A stretch of 64,000 nt of DNA, taken from positions 1 to 64,000 of the forward strand of contig NZ_CP083954.1 in NCBI RefSeq assembly GCF_006442975.2, given 5' to 3'. Source of the DNA: Mesorhizobium sp. B2-1-1 (GTDB taxonomy: Bacteria > Pseudomonadota > Alphaproteobacteria > Rhizobiales > Rhizobiaceae). The notes under the pieces are model-generated. The model did not search any database. It worked only from the letters and a program-made list of their open reading frames with translations, and was not told the origin of the DNA. Within the stretch, counting starts at the first letter, position 1; the number at the start of each line of letters is the position of its first letter. This document shows, piece by piece, positions 22,442-33,023 of this stretch. A program made the position numbers and the translations under genes.

Positions 22442-24037
22442 TCACGCACCAACGGCTTCGTCAGCCGGCGCTTCTTCGGCTGCAAGCTCGTCTTCGGAAA
22501 TCCAGCCGGCCTTGAGACGGGCCGCGAGCACCATCTGCTCGGCATCGGCGCGCGAAACGCCATGATCGGCCAGCACGCCCGGATACACCTTGGTCTCGCC
22601 GTCCTTGCGTTCCTTCCAGCCGGTGAGGTCGTCGGCGGCATAGCCGGCGAAATCCTCGATCGTCTTCACGCCGTCCTCGCCGAGCGTCACCATCATGGCG
22701 GTGGTGATGCCGGGGATTTCGCGCAGCTCGTCCTTGACGCCCAGCGCCTTGCGCTTTTCGTCGTGCTCGGCTTCGATCTTCTCCAGATATTCGCGGGCCC
22801 GGGTCTGGATCTCCGAGGCGGTATCCTCATCGAAGCCGTCGATCGAGGCGATTTCGCCGGCATCGACATAGGCGACTTCCTCGACGCTGGTGAAGCCTTC
22901 GGAGGCGAGCACCTGGCCGACCATCTCGTCGACGTCGAGAGCTTCCATGAACAGCGCCGAGCGCTCGACGAATTCCTTCTGGCGGCGCTCGGATTCCTCG
23001 GCCTCGGTCAGGATGTCGATATCCCAGCCGGTGAGCTGCGAAGCGAGGCGCACATTCTGGCCGCGGCGGCCGATGGCCAGCGACAGCTGGTCGTCCGGCA
23101 CCACCACTTCGATGCGCTCGGCGTCTTCGTCGAGCACGACCTTGGCGACTTCCGCCGGCTGCAACGCATTGACTATGAAGGATGCGGCCGAGGGCGACCA
23201 CGGAATGATGTCGATCTTCTCGCCCTGCAATTCGGCGACGACCGCCTGGACGCGGCTGCCGCGCATGCCGACGCAGGCGCCGACCGGATCGATCGAGCTG
23301 TCGCGCGAGATGACGGCGATCTTGGCGCGCGAACCGGGATCGCGGGCGACCGACTTGATCTCGATAATGCCGTCATAGATCTCCGGCACTTCCATGGTGA
23401 AGAGCTTGGCCATGAACTGCGGATGGGTGCGCGACAGGAAGATCTGCGGGCCGCGCTGCTCACGGCGCACGTCGTAGACATAGGCGCGGACGCGATCGCC
23501 ATATTTGTAGTTTTCGCGCGGGATCAGCTCGTCGCGGCGGATGATCGCTTCGCCACGGCCGAGATCGACGATGACATTGCCGTATTCGACGCGCTTGACG
23601 GTTCCGTTGACGATCTCGCCGATGCGGTCCTTGTATTCGTCATACTGGCGGTCGCGCTCGGCCTCGCGCACCTTCTGCACGATGACCTGCTTGGCCGACT
23701 GGGCGGCGATGCGGCCGAAATCCATCGGCGGCAGCTGTTCGGCGATGAAGTCGCCGAGCTGGGCGTCGGGATTGCGCTCGCGCGCCGAGGAAATGGCGAT
23801 CTGCGTGGCATAGTCGTCGACCTTCTCGACCACTTCCATCAGCCGCTGCAGCTTCATCTCACCGGTGTTGGGGTTGATGTCGGCGCGGATGTTGGTCTCC
23901 TGGCCATAACGCGAGCGTGCCGCCTTCTGGATCGCATCAGCCATGGCGGCGATGACGATCGACTTGTCGATCGACTTTTCACGCGCGACCGCGTCGGCGA
24001 TCTGCAGCAGTTCAAGTCTGTTGGCGCTTACAACCAT
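22442..24037 (-). CDS. nusA: Transcription termination/antitermination protein NusA
   Basis: RNA polymerase-associated elongation factor, 531 aa. The order is N-terminal polymerase-binding domain (residues 1-125), S1 domain ([21 protein letters not shown] near 135), KH1 and KH2 ([36 protein letters not shown]), then a C-terminal helix-hairpin-helix region and an acidic Ala/Glu tail. It follows rimP by 49 bases with GGGAG as ribosome site. In E. coli NusA represses its own operon by termination in the leader. A terminator-like hairpin in the rimP leader here makes that model worth testing. Confidence 0.96.
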   Translation of the reverse strand: MVVSANRLELLQIADAVAREKSIDKSIVIAAMADAIQKAARSRYGQETNIRADINPNTGEMKLQRLMEVVEKVDDYATQIAISSARERNPDAQLGDFIAEQLPPMDFGRIAAQSAKQVIVQKVREAERDRQYDEYKDRIGEIVNGTVKRVEYGNVIVDLGRGEAIIRRDELIPRENYKYGDRVRAYVYDVRREQRGPQIFLSRTHPQFMAKLFTMEVPEIYDGIIEIKSVARDPGSRAKIAVISRDSSIDPVGACVGMRGSRVQAVVAELQGEKIDIIPWSPSAASFIVNALQPAEVAKVVLDEDAERIEVVVPDDQLSLAIGRRGQNVRLASQLTGWDIDILTEAEESERRQKEFVERSALFMEALDVDEMVGQVLASEGFTSVEEVAYVDAGEIASIDGFDEDTASEIQTRAREYLEKIEAEHDEKRKALGVKDELREIPGITTAMMVTLGEDGVKTIEDFAGYAADDLTGWKERKDGETKVYPGVLADHGVSRADAEQMVLAARLKAGWISEDELAAEEAPADEAVGA

Positions 24038-24086
24038 GTTTTTTCTCCCGAGCCTGTTTGCCGGCCCCTGGGGCCTGGCAGCTCAA

Positions 24087-24734
24087 TCAACTTTCGTGTT
24101 CGTGTTCTTCCGTAGCGCCCGGTTCCGTACCCTCCGGTACGTCGTCGTCCGGTTCGCCGCGGCGTTTCTTGGCTTCCTTGCGCGCCCTATTGTCCTTCGA
24201 CAACGCATCACGGATGAGGTCGTCGGTCAGGATCAGCCGGGCTTCGGCAATGGCGTCGTAGGGCACGCGCACTGTCGGCTCCTCACCGTAGGCCGCCTTG
24301 TCGCGCTCGATCAGCACATCGTTCTCACCGGCTTCGGCGATCTTGCCCTTGAAGCGCTTGCGATCCGCGACAACGACCGATGTTTCCATCTTCACCAGAT
24401 GACCGGTCCAGGTCGAGAAATCCGATTTGCGCACCAGCGGCCGGTCAATGCCGGGCGATGAGACTTCGAGATGATACGCCTTCTCGATGGGATCGTCGAC
24501 GTCGAGCGCCGGCGACACCGCACGGCTCACCTCTTCGCAATCCTCGACCGTCATGGTGCCGTCCTCGCGCTCAGCCATGATCTGCAGCGTCAGCCCGTTC
24601 TGGCCGGACAGATGCACGCGTACAAGGCGAAAGCCGATGCCGCGCAGCACCGGCTGGACGATCAGCGCGATGCGCGCATCGATGCCGCTTTCGCGGATGA
24701 TGCGATCGTCGCTCTCGCTTGCCGTTGACGTCAT
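24087..24734 (-). CDS. rimP: Ribosome maturation factor RimP
   Basis: Needed for 30S subunit maturation, 215 aa. The N-terminal block [24 protein letters not shown] and the central [38 protein letters not shown] are typical of RimP, and an SH3-like C-terminal domain follows. The tail is charged. The ATG at 24734 is preceded by CAGGAA at good spacing, so it was chosen over an ATG six codons upstream. It is the first gene of the rimP-nusA-ylxR-infB-rbfA-truB operon. Confidence 0.93.
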   Translation of the reverse strand: MTSTASESDDRIIRESGIDARIALIVQPVLRGIGFRLVRVHLSGQNGLTLQIMAEREDGTMTVEDCEEVSRAVSPALDVDDPIEKAYHLEVSSPGIDRPLVRKSDFSTWTGHLVKMETSVVVADRKRFKGKIAEAGENDVLIERDKAAYGEEPTVRVPYDAIAEARLILTDDLIRDALSKDNRARKEAKKRRGEPDDDVPEGTEPGATEEHEHES

Positions 24735-24770
24735 TCGATTCCTGTCGATCATTCTCTAGCCGTCGGCAGG

Positions 24771-24806
24771 TAATAAAAAAGAGCGGGACCGGGTGGACCC
24801 ACTCTT
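24771..24806 (-). terminator. Intrinsic terminator (attenuator) in the rimP-nusA leader
   Basis: On the minus strand a 9-bp stem AAGAGTGGG/CCCGCTCTT (one G-U pair, 10-base loop) is followed by TTTTATTA. It is a textbook intrinsic terminator and lies between the predicted rimP promoter and the rimP start, 37 bases before the ATG. The structure is seen directly; regulation by it is inferred. Confidence 0.7.
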
Positions 24807-24833
24807 CGTCATACCGACCAAGAATTTGAGGCT

Positions 24834-24862
24834 GATATAAACGATCCGCCCCGGTGTTTCAA
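24834..24862 (-). promoter_or_regulatory. Predicted sigma-70 promoter of the rimP-nusA-infB operon
   Basis: On the minus strand TTGAAA (24857-24862) and TATATC (24834-24839) are exactly 17 bases apart. Transcription would begin near 24827 and give a leader of about 90 nt that contains the terminator hairpin. Confidence 0.6.
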
Positions 24863-25028
24863 GCCCGCCGTCCCAACTGCGCGAATGTCCTGGCGCATTG
24901 GGGTTGCGCCAGGTGCATGCCATCCATGCGGCAACGGCCCTTGTTGGTCCTCAAGCCGCGCTCCTATCTATGTTGCATTGCACAAAACGACAGCGATAGC
25001 GCGTCACCGCACGCGAAAGGACATGACA

Positions 25029-25193
25029 ATGAACAGCCGCAAGGTTTTTTCCGCCATAGGCGATCTCTTCACCACATTCGGCAGCGCCGTAGCCGCGTCG
25101 CGGGCGGTGGAAGCCGGCCGCAAGCCGCGCGCCCAGGATCTGCGCAGCCTCGGCATGGATCCGACGGCTTTCGACAAGATCGGCCGTTTCTGA
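25029..25193 (+). CDS. Small conserved rhizobial-type protein, 54 aa
   Basis: I do not recognise a function. The protein begins MNSRKVFSAIGDLFTTFGSA and ends GRKPRAQDLRSLGMDPTAFDKIGRF. It has an amphipathic N-terminal helix, an Ala-rich middle (AVAASRAVEAG) and a basic C-terminal part. GAAAGG lies 8 bases before the ATG at 25029; an in-frame ATG at 25023 is too close to that site. Similar short proteins with an ASRAVE...LGI/LGM pattern occur in Rhizobiales genomes, as far as I remember. It stands alone between the oppositely oriented trmB and rimP genes. Confidence 0.65.
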   Translation: MNSRKVFSAIGDLFTTFGSAVAASRAVEAGRKPRAQDLRSLGMDPTAFDKIGRF

Positions 25194-25270
25194 ACTCCGG
25201 CCAACGGGCGACATTCGATTTCTGTGTCCCCGCAACAATTGAAGATCTCTCCCTCACGAAGGGCCCAGAT

Positions 25271-25323
25271 CCTGATGCCCAAATCCCGATGCCTGGGACC
25301 TGATGCCTAGGTCCTGATGAAGG
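25271..25323. repeat. Tandem 14-bp repeat, about 3.5 copies, at the end of trmB
   Basis: Units start at 25271, 25285, 25299 and 25313 and share CCTGATGCC followed by 5 variable bases. The last full unit and the partial copy reach into the final codons and stop of trmB on the other strand. Confidence 0.8.
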
Positions 25324-26008
25324 TAAGATAGGCCGGCCGCCTGCCCTCGCGGACGGCTTTCGCCTCGTAGCGGGTGCCTGGCCAGCCATCGTAGGGGCGA
25401 TGCCAGTCGACGGCCTCTGAAGCCTGCCAGGCGAAACCGCCATGCGCGCGGCAATGCAGCAGTGTCCAGTTCACATAGGTGTCGATGTCGGAAGCGAAAC
25501 GGAATTCGCCGCCACGCTTCACAACGCGTGCGAAACGCTCGAGATTGACCGGGCTGACGAAACGGCGCTTCCAGTGCTTCTTCTTCGGCCACGGATCGGG
25601 ATAGAGCAGGTCGATGCCATCGAGCGAGGCCTGCGGCAGCCAGTCGAGCAGCCGCGTGGCGTCGTCGTCGTAGACCCTGAGGTTGGCCAGCGGCTTTTCC
25701 CGCACCGCCATCATCATCTTGGCCATGCCGTTGACGAAGGGCTCGACACCGATAAAGCCGGTCATCGGCGCTTCGGTCGCGCGATGCAGGAGATGCTCGC
25801 CGCCGCCAAAGCCGATTTCGAGGCGAACGGCGGAAACATCGGCTTCGAACAGAGCCCGCAGATCCGACGGCGCCTCGGTCGTCAGATCGATCCGATAGGT
25901 GTCGAGGCCGCTTTCCAGCGCCGCCGCCTGCTGCGGGCGAACCGGCTTTCCGCGCCGACGGCCGAAGAAGGCTTCTGTCGCGCGGCTTGGCCTGTCCCCG
26001 GAACTCAT
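25307..26008 (-). CDS. trmB: tRNA (guanine-N7-)-methyltransferase
   Basis: Forms m7G46 in the variable loop of tRNA using SAM, 233 aa. The SAM-binding motif [15 protein letters not shown] is near residue 61, and the substrate motif [18 protein letters not shown] near 132 is diagnostic. It lies 27 bases downstream of metK on the same strand, so the enzyme that makes SAM and one that uses it are probably co-transcribed. Its last codons lie in a 14-bp tandem repeat, so the C-terminus may vary between strains. Confidence 0.95.
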   Translation of the reverse strand: MSSGDRPSRATEAFFGRRRGKPVRPQQAAALESGLDTYRIDLTTEAPSDLRALFEADVSAVRLEIGFGGGEHLLHRATEAPMTGFIGVEPFVNGMAKMMMAVREKPLANLRVYDDDATRLLDWLPQASLDGIDLLYPDPWPKKKHWKRRFVSPVNLERFARVVKRGGEFRFASDIDTYVNWTLLHCRAHGGFAWQASEAVDWHRPYDGWPGTRYEAKAVREGRRPAYLTFIRT

Positions 26009-26035
26009 CGGCTGATCAAGGTCCTGTCGCCGCCC

Positions 26036-27301
26036 TCAGGCAGCGACAGCATCCTTGAGCGCCTTGGCGAGATCGGTCTTTTCCCAGGAAAAAGATCCGT
26101 CGCGGCCGGCCTTGCGACCGAAATGACCGTAGGACGAGGTCTTGGCGTAGATCGGCTTGTTAAGGTCGAGGTGGCGGCGGATGCCGGACGGCGACAGGTC
26201 CATCACAGTGCGCAGCGCCTCCTCGAGCCTTGCCTCGTCGACCTTACCGGTGCCGTGCAGGTCGACATAGACCGACAAGGGCTGGGCGACGCCGATGGCG
26301 TAGGAAAGCTGGATGGTGCAGCGGTCGGCAAGTTTCGCCGCCACAACGTTCTTGGCCAGGTAGCGCGCCGCATAAGCGGCCGAACGGTCGACCTTGGTGG
26401 TGTCCTTGCCCGAGAAAGCGCCGCCGCCATGGGGTGCGGCGCCGCCATAGGTGTCGACGATGATCTTGCGGCCGGTCAGCCCGGCGTCGCCATCAGGCCC
26501 GCCGATAACGAACTTGCCGGTCGGATTGATGTACCACATGCAATCGTCGGCGATCTTGAGGTCACCCAATGCCTCGCGGATATAGGGCTCGACGACCTTG
26601 CGCACCTTCTTGGAATCCCAGCTCGCATCGAGGTGCTGGGTCGACAGCACGATCTGCGTCGCTTCGGCGGCCTTGCCGTCGATATAGCGGACGGTGACCT
26701 GGCTCTTGGCGTCCGGCCCGAGCTTGCCTGCATCGCCGTTGTTCTGGTGGCGGGCGGCGGCCAGAAGTTCGAGGATCTTGTGGCTGTAGTAGATCGGCGC
26801 CGGCATCAGGTCCGGCGTCTCGCGGCAGGCATAGCCAAACATGATGCCCTGGTCGCCGGCACCCTCCTCGCCCTGGCGGTCGGAGGCATTGTCGACGCCT
26901 TGGCCGATGTCGGGCGACTGGCCATGCAACAGAACGTCGATCTTGGCCTTTTTCCAGTGGAAGCCGGCCTGCTCATAGCCGATCTCGCGGATCGCCTTGC
27001 GGGCGACCGACTTGAACTTCGCCGGGTTGACGACCGGATGGCCGGCGGCATCCCTCAGGATGTTGCCTTCCTTGTCCTTCTTCAGCAGCGTCTCGGGAAC
27101 GCGCACCTCGCCGGCGATGACGACGCGGTTGGTGGTCGCCAGCGTCTCGCAGGCGACGCGGACTTTCCACGGATCCATGCCCGTCTTCTTGGCCTCACGG
27201 TAGACCAGGTCGACGATCTCGTCGGATATCCGGTCACAAACTTTGTCGGGATGGCCCTCGGCAACGGATTCCGAGGTAAAGAAGTAGTTCTGCCGCGTCA
27301 C
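26036..27301 (-). CDS. metK: S-adenosylmethionine synthetase
   Basis: Makes SAM from methionine and ATP, 421 aa. Signature blocks are [28 protein letters not shown] and the phosphate loop [19 protein letters not shown]. It begins with GTG; AGAGGGGA lies 5 bases before it. At 421 aa it is longer than E. coli MetK (384), with extra segments typical of alphaproteobacteria. It is preceded by a terminator-like hairpin and, further upstream, by the praR-like regulator, and followed by trmB. Confidence 0.96.
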   Translation of the reverse strand: MTRQNYFFTSESVAEGHPDKVCDRISDEIVDLVYREAKKTGMDPWKVRVACETLATTNRVVIAGEVRVPETLLKKDKEGNILRDAAGHPVVNPAKFKSVARKAIREIGYEQAGFHWKKAKIDVLLHGQSPDIGQGVDNASDRQGEEGAGDQGIMFGYACRETPDLMPAPIYYSHKILELLAAARHQNNGDAGKLGPDAKSQVTVRYIDGKAAEATQIVLSTQHLDASWDSKKVRKVVEPYIREALGDLKIADDCMWYINPTGKFVIGGPDGDAGLTGRKIIVDTYGGAAPHGGGAFSGKDTTKVDRSAAYAARYLAKNVVAAKLADRCTIQLSYAIGVAQPLSVYVDLHGTGKVDEARLEEALRTVMDLSPSGIRRHLDLNKPIYAKTSSYGHFGRKAGRDGSFSWEKTDLAKALKDAVAA

Positions 27302-27316
27302 GGGTGTCCCCTCTTG

Positions 27317-27341
27317 AAAAAACGATCGGCAGGCTGCCGAT
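27317..27341 (-). terminator. Terminator-like hairpin just before metK
   Basis: On the minus strand the 7-bp stem ATCGGCA/TGCCGAT with a 3-base loop is followed by CG and six T. The T-run ends 15 bases before the metK GTG. It may end praR transcripts or attenuate metK. No known SAM riboswitch consensus is visible in the 169-bp spacer. Confidence 0.55.
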
Positions 27342-27470
27342 TTGGCGCGCCACGTGTTAGCGGGGCGAAGCGCCGCTCGTCAAGCGGTGCCGCCCTTCTG
27401 GCATGAATGTCGATGTCGATATTTTGTACCACCAGCGGCCGAAATGCCGCCGGTCGAGTCCTGTTGCGGA

Positions 27471-27890
27471 TCAGTCGGAATCTTCGGACGCCAGCGACTT
27501 CACCAGGTCTATGATCCTGCGACGCACCTTGACGTCGGCGATCTTAACGAAGGCCCGGTTGAGTTGAAGGCCCTCCGGGCTGCCGCAGAATTCCACGGCG
27601 AAAGCCATCGAAGCATCCTCCGCGAAACCGCGGCCGGCCGGGCTCTCCTGGCCCGGCGCATCCTCGAAAAAGAAGGCGACAGGCACGCCGAGTATGGATG
27701 CTATCGCCTGCAGGCGGCTTGCGCCGACCCGGTTGGTGCCCTTTTCATATTTCTGTATCTGCTGAAATGTGATGCCGAGGTTCTCGCCTAGTTTTTCCTG
27801 GCTCATTCCCAACATATTGCGGCGAAGCCGGATGCGACTTCCAACATGGATGTCGATCGGATTCGGTTTCTTCTTGTTATCTTCTGTCAT
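27471..27890 (-). CDS. praR: XRE-family regulator, PraR/PhrR-like
   Basis: Helix-turn-helix transcription factor of 139 aa. The DNA-binding domain (about residues 13-70) reads GSRIRLRRNMLGMSQEKLGENLGITFQQIQKYEKG in two adjoining parts, then a dimerisation-like C-terminal region. Position between lnt and metK and the sequence pattern match rhizobial PraR/PhrR, which affects quorum sensing, biofilm and attachment genes. The ATG at 27890 has GAGGAAAA directly before it, so the longer upstream frame was rejected. A small hairpin lies against that ribosome site. Confidence 0.85.
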   Translation of the reverse strand: MTEDNKKKPNPIDIHVGSRIRLRRNMLGMSQEKLGENLGITFQQIQKYEKGTNRVGASRLQAIASILGVPVAFFFEDAPGQESPAGRGFAEDASMAFAVEFCGSPEGLQLNRAFVKIADVKVRRRIIDLVKSLASEDSD

Positions 27891-27899
27891 TTTTTCCTC

Positions 27900-27915
27900 G
27901 CCGAATTTTTTCGGC
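27900..27915 (-). promoter_or_regulatory. Hairpin abutting the praR ribosome binding site
   Basis: GCCGAA-AAAA-TTCGGC forms a 6-bp stem with a 4-base loop. The praR Shine-Dalgarno GAGGAAAA begins at once on its 3' side. The placement could affect ribosome access. Confidence 0.4.
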
Positions 27916-28029
27916 TTTGTGATTTTTTTCCTACCCAAACAAAGCCGGAGGCGACTGCCCCAACAGAACGATCCACCGGCTTCGAGAAATTTTCAGGCGT
28001 TACAGTATGAGTTTCTAATGTGTCGACTG

Positions 28030-29622
28030 TCAATTCACCCGTAGCCTTTGCCTTACATTGAACAGGACGGCAGCCAGGGCAAACAGCAACATGATCAGCA
28101 TTCCGTTAATGCGCAGCTGGCCGGCGGACACGACCGCTTGCCGCGAGATTGGCACACGGACGTCGATGGCCCCGCGCGCGTCGATCGCCAGCGCATCGAC
28201 GATGCGCCCCCGTGGGTCGACAACCGCCGAGATGCCGTTGTTGGCCGCACGCAACAAGGGCAACCCGTTCTCCACCGCGCGAATCTGAGCCTGCCTGAAA
28301 TGCTGATAGGGACCCGGCGTATCGCCGAACCACGCATCGTTGGTAACGTTGACAATAAGCTGCGCTGACGTTGCGTCAACCGCCACCAGTTCGGGAAAGA
28401 TCACTTCGTAACAGATGAAGGGCAAGGCGCGGACGCCATCCGGCAGCGTGATCGCATGCCGCTCATTGCCTGCCGTGAAGGTCACCGGGCCAGCGACCAG
28501 TTGTTCGATGCCGAAACGATCGAGCAGGTCGGCGAAAGGCAGGTATTCGCCGAACGGCACCAGATGGACCTTGTCGACGGCGTCAGCGATTTCGCCCTTG
28601 TCGTTGATCGCCACCACGGAGTTGTAGTAGCGGCTGCCGGCACCGGCCGCCGCACCGCCTTCCTCGCGCACGACGCCGGCGATCAGCATCTGGCCGGCGT
28701 CCAGCATGTCGCCCAGTGCGGTCAAAGCGTCCGGCCGCTCGGTGAGGAGGAACGGGACCGAGGTTTCGGGCCACAGGATCAGTTGCGGCTTTTCATGGCC
28801 GGGGTCCGGCGCCTTGGCCGACAGGCCTATCAAGGTGGCGAAGATACGGTCGCGCACCGAGGCGTCCCACTTTTCCGAAAGGTCGACGGCCGGCTGGACG
28901 ATGCGCACATCGATCGTGCGGGCCTCAGGCGCGGCCGGAGCGTTGAGCCTGAGATAGCCGAAGCCGGCATGAGCGGCCACGAGCACGACAAGCAGCGCGA
29001 CGCCAAGACGAAGATGCGTGCGCGCCGCCAGCAGCGCCGGCAGCGAGAAGACGAACACGGCGAGCACGTTCATGCCGACCATCCCGGTGACCGAGACGCT
29101 CTGCATCAGCAGGGGCACCGGCATCGCCGCGTAGCCGATCGCGTTCCAGGGAAAGCCGGTGAACAGGAAGCCGCGCAGCCACTCGGCCAGCCCGAAGGCG
29201 GCGGCCAGGGCCGCGATGCGGCCGATGTCGTTGCTCCACAGGAGCCGGGCGACCATGGCCGCAAAGCCGTAGAAGAAGGCCAATGCAAAGGGGATGCCGA
29301 CCACCGCGAAGGGCAGCGCCCAGGCGAAACTGTCGGCCTCTACAAGCAGCGCCGATCCGATCCACCACAGGCCGGCGAGGAAATAGCCGAAGCCGAACCA
29401 CCAGCCGACGGCAAAGGCCGGCCGCAGCCGCGCAAACAGGCTGCCCGAGGCCTCACCGGTCGCCCCGTCGAGCAGCCAGACCAGCAGCGGAAACGAAATG
29501 AAACAAGCGGCAAAGAAATCGTACGGCGCCTGGCCGAGCACCGCCAGGGCGCCCGCGAGGAACGCCACGAGCGCACGCCGCCAACCCCAAAACAGAATTA
29601 TCCGGCCGGCCAGGCGGTTCAT
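28030..29622 (-). CDS. lnt: Apolipoprotein N-acyltransferase
   Basis: Adds the third acyl chain to bacterial lipoproteins in the inner membrane, 530 aa. About six to seven membrane helices lie in residues 10-215, one closes the C-terminus near 505-522, and a nitrilase-type domain fills 235-490. The catalytic triad is readable as Glu286 (LWPETSVPF), Lys351 ([14 protein letters not shown]) and Cys404 ([11 protein letters not shown]). Gene order with praR and metK is conserved in Rhizobiales. The lipoproteins in this window (both RND adaptors and the SleB-type protein) would be its substrates. Confidence 0.95.
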   Translation of the reverse strand: MNRLAGRIILFWGWRRALVAFLAGALAVLGQAPYDFFAACFISFPLLVWLLDGATGEASGSLFARLRPAFAVGWWFGFGYFLAGLWWIGSALLVEADSFAWALPFAVVGIPFALAFFYGFAAMVARLLWSNDIGRIAALAAAFGLAEWLRGFLFTGFPWNAIGYAAMPVPLLMQSVSVTGMVGMNVLAVFVFSLPALLAARTHLRLGVALLVVLVAAHAGFGYLRLNAPAAPEARTIDVRIVQPAVDLSEKWDASVRDRIFATLIGLSAKAPDPGHEKPQLILWPETSVPFLLTERPDALTALGDMLDAGQMLIAGVVREEGGAAAGAGSRYYNSVVAINDKGEIADAVDKVHLVPFGEYLPFADLLDRFGIEQLVAGPVTFTAGNERHAITLPDGVRALPFICYEVIFPELVAVDATSAQLIVNVTNDAWFGDTPGPYQHFRQAQIRAVENGLPLLRAANNGISAVVDPRGRIVDALAIDARGAIDVRVPISRQAVVSAGQLRINGMLIMLLFALAAVLFNVRQRLRVN

Positions 29623-29763
29623 GCATTGTTCCGAGTCGTGCGAATCACGGCAGCAGATTTATCAGGCCGCGGCCTGCGCTCCAAACTTCGGGTGGTCTGC
29701 CGTGAAACCCACTCACCACTGCTGGAGCGCATCGCGTTTGAACTGATCAGACGACGCGCCTTA

Positions 29764-29821
29764 GGTCTTTGTTTTTGTGCATGTCCTCCTCCCAAAACCG
29801 AAGTTATTTAGGGCGACATGG
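29764..29821 (-). repeat. Palindromic intergenic repeat, copy A
   Basis: CTTTGTTTTTGTGCATGTC opens and CGACATG closes a hairpin-forming repeat that ends one base before the stop codon of the VOC gene. The same pattern recurs at 61229-61289 and 61709-61767. Confidence 0.65.
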
Positions 29822-29822
29822 A

Positions 29823-30290
29823 TCAGCGGTGCCACCCTTCTATGCGCACGTCGCCGAGCCGTTCGGCCTCTTCCAGCGGAACGGAGCGGATGGTCTGGGT
29901 GAAGGTCCAGACATGGCCCTCGGGATCGCGCGCCCGATACTGGCGCTCGCCGTAGAACTGGTCCGCCGGCTCCTGGATTATACCGGCACCCGCCGTCCGC
30001 GCCTGCTCACAATGTGCATCAATGCCGTCTTTCAGCCTGACATAGACCGACTGCGTGTTCTTGCCCGAGACCGAGGCCGGGCTGGCGACGTAGTCGCTCC
30101 ATTCGGAATCGACAATGATGTAGCAGTCGCCGAACCGCATCTCGGAATGGACGAGCTTGCCGTCGGCATCGCTGACCACCATGCTGCGCTCGAAGCCGAA
30201 AGCTGCCTCCAGCCAATCCAGCGCGGCCTGCGGATCCCTGTAGAACACGCCGGATCCCAAGGCGGCGTGCTTGAAGGGGTCTTCGGTCAT
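29823..30290 (-). CDS. VOC superfamily (glyoxalase/bleomycin-resistance fold) protein
   Basis: 155-aa protein with two beta-alpha-beta-beta-beta units of the vicinal oxygen chelate fold: FYRDPQAALDWLEAAFGFE in the first half and the closing YRARDPEGHVWTFTQ in the second. Metal ligands would include His47 in LVHSEM and Glu or His residues of the second unit. Substrate is unknown; some relatives are dioxygenases, isomerases or drug-binding proteins. The ATG at 30290 was chosen because the domain starts there. It follows corC by 10 bases and is the last gene of the tsaB-to-corC run. Confidence 0.8.
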   Translation of the reverse strand: MTEDPFKHAALGSGVFYRDPQAALDWLEAAFGFERSMVVSDADGKLVHSEMRFGDCYIIVDSEWSDYVASPASVSGKNTQSVYVRLKDGIDAHCEQARTAGAGIIQEPADQFYGERQYRARDPEGHVWTFTQTIRSVPLEEAERLGDVRIEGWHR

Positions 30291-30300
30291 CCGCAGGCGC

Positions 30301-31395
30301 TTAAGCCTGCTCGGTGCGCGCCGCGGCGCGGCGGCGACGTTCGCCCTTCTGGTTCTGCACGATGCGCACGCGCTTGACGCGGCGCGGATCGGCGTCGAGC
30401 ACATGGAACTCGAAGCCAGGGATGGCCTGCACCACCTCGCCGCGCGCCGGCACCCGGCCAAGCGTGTTGAAGATCATGCCGCCGATGGTGTCGACATACT
30501 CGCCATGTTCGCCGGCGGCGAAATCCCCGCCGATCATCTTGGCGACCTCGTCGATCTCGGCCTTGCCGTCGACGACGAACACGCCTTCACCGGTCTGGGT
30601 GATCATCGGCTCGTCGTCGTCGTGCTCGTCCTCGATGTCGCCGACCACCATCTCGACGATATCCTCGAGCGAGACGAGCCCGTCGGTGCCGCCATACTCG
30701 TCGATGACCAGCGCCATCTGCGTGCGGGTCGTCTGCATGCGGCCCATCAGATCGGAGGCCAGCATGGACGGCGGCACGAACAGCACCGGCCGGATCAGGT
30801 TCAGTTCGCCTATGGTGCGCGAGAGATCGACCTGGGTGAGGTCGAGAACCGTGGCGGCGGGTGTCTTCCTGGTCGCCCGGCCTTTCCTGACGCGCGCAAT
30901 CTTGGTGATATGGGCCAGCACGTCGCGGATATGGACCATGCCGCGCGGGTCGTCGAGCGTCTCGGCATAGACCGGCATGCGGGAATGGCCGGACTGCTCG
31001 AACATGCCAAGCAGATCGCCAAGCGTGGTCGTGATCTCGACCGCCTCGATGTCGGCGCGCGGCACCATGACGTCCTCGACGCGCACCTCGCGCAGCCGCA
31101 GGATGTTGTTGAGCATGGCGCGTTCGCCCGGCGAAAAGGATTCGACATCGCTCGTCGTCTCGGCGAGCGCGCCGGCGATCTCCTCGCGCAGGCTGGTTCC
31201 GTTGCGTTGCCTGAACAGGCCCAGAACGCGGTTGAACAGGGAAGGCCCGGCAGGCGACGGCTCACCGGCGACGCTGCCGGTGTTGGCAACACCAGGGGTA
31301 ACGGTACTCGGACTTGATCCCTCTTCCGACGTGTCGGAAGCCTTGGTCGCACTGCCGGCGTCGGGGCGGACGGCAGTTTCAGGTTTGTCGTTCAT
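30301..31395 (-). CDS. corC: CorC/TlyC-type CBS domain protein
   Basis: 364-aa protein with a CBS pair (about residues 110-235: VEDVMVPRADIEAVEI, then a second repeat ending YGGTDGLVSLEDIVEMVVGDI) and a C-terminal CorC_HlyC domain. The DUF21 membrane region found in larger relatives is absent, so the protein is probably cytosolic or peripheral. Members are linked to Mg2+ and Co2+ handling; older names call it haemolysin C. It follows ybeY by 27 bases, the usual order phoH-ybeY-corC. Confidence 0.9.
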   Translation of the reverse strand: MNDKPETAVRPDAGSATKASDTSEEGSSPSTVTPGVANTGSVAGEPSPAGPSLFNRVLGLFRQRNGTSLREEIAGALAETTSDVESFSPGERAMLNNILRLREVRVEDVMVPRADIEAVEITTTLGDLLGMFEQSGHSRMPVYAETLDDPRGMVHIRDVLAHITKIARVRKGRATRKTPAATVLDLTQVDLSRTIGELNLIRPVLFVPPSMLASDLMGRMQTTRTQMALVIDEYGGTDGLVSLEDIVEMVVGDIEDEHDDDEPMITQTGEGVFVVDGKAEIDEVAKMIGGDFAAGEHGEYVDTIGGMIFNTLGRVPARGEVVQAIPGFEFHVLDADPRRVKRVRIVQNQKGERRRRAAARTEQA

Positions 31396-31422
31396 CTTCG
31401 TCCGTCAATTGGTTAGAAGTAG

Positions 31423-31929
31423 TTACGCGTAGGGATCGGGAATGGCAAGTCTGGCGAGCGCGGCGCGCTCGACGGCCTCCATCTCCTCGGCCTCGGCATC
31501 GGTCTCGTGATCATGGCCCATGAGATGCAGCAGGCCGTGGATGACGAGATGGGAAATATGGTTCTCCAGCGGCTTGTCTTCCAGTGCCGCCTCGCGCGCC
31601 ACCGTCTCCGCGGCCAGCACGATATCGCCGAGCATCGGCGGCAGGGGACCGCCCTTGGGGAAAGGAAATGCCGGAAAAGACAAGACGTTGGTCGGCTTGT
31701 CCTTGCCGCGCCAGCCGGCGTTGAGCGCCTGGACATGGGCATCGTCGGAAAAAACGACGCTGAGTTCGGAACGGCCAGCCGCACCCGTCTCGGCGAATGC
31801 AGCGGCGGCGGCGGCGGCGACCAGCCGGACAAGCTCGGCTTCGTCCGGCCAATGCCCAGCCTCGACCGTCAGATCAATGTCGACGGGCAGCGGCGGAGCC
31901 GGCCCGTTCGGCGTTTCGGGCTCAACCAT
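31423..31929 (-). CDS. ybeY: Endoribonuclease YbeY (16S rRNA maturation)
   Basis: Single-strand endoribonuclease of 168 aa involved in 3' processing of 16S rRNA and ribosome quality control. The zinc motif H-x3-H-x5-H is clear in [15 protein letters not shown] near residue 131. The DVLSF-type block appears as [11 protein letters not shown]. It lies 17 bases after phoH. Confidence 0.94.
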   Translation of the reverse strand: MVEPETPNGPAPPLPVDIDLTVEAGHWPDEAELVRLVAAAAAAAFAETGAAGRSELSVVFSDDAHVQALNAGWRGKDKPTNVLSFPAFPFPKGGPLPPMLGDIVLAAETVAREAALEDKPLENHISHLVIHGLLHLMGHDHETDAEAEEMEAVERAALARLAIPDPYA

Positions 31930-31946
31930 GAGGTCGCTCGATCAAA

Positions 31947-33022
<1,076 letters not shown>

Positions 33023-33023
<1 letters not shown>

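Noticed and set aside
27302..27470. SAM riboswitch before metK
   Set aside because: No match to SAM-II, SAM/SAH or other consensus cores that I know; only a terminator-like hairpin can be supported.
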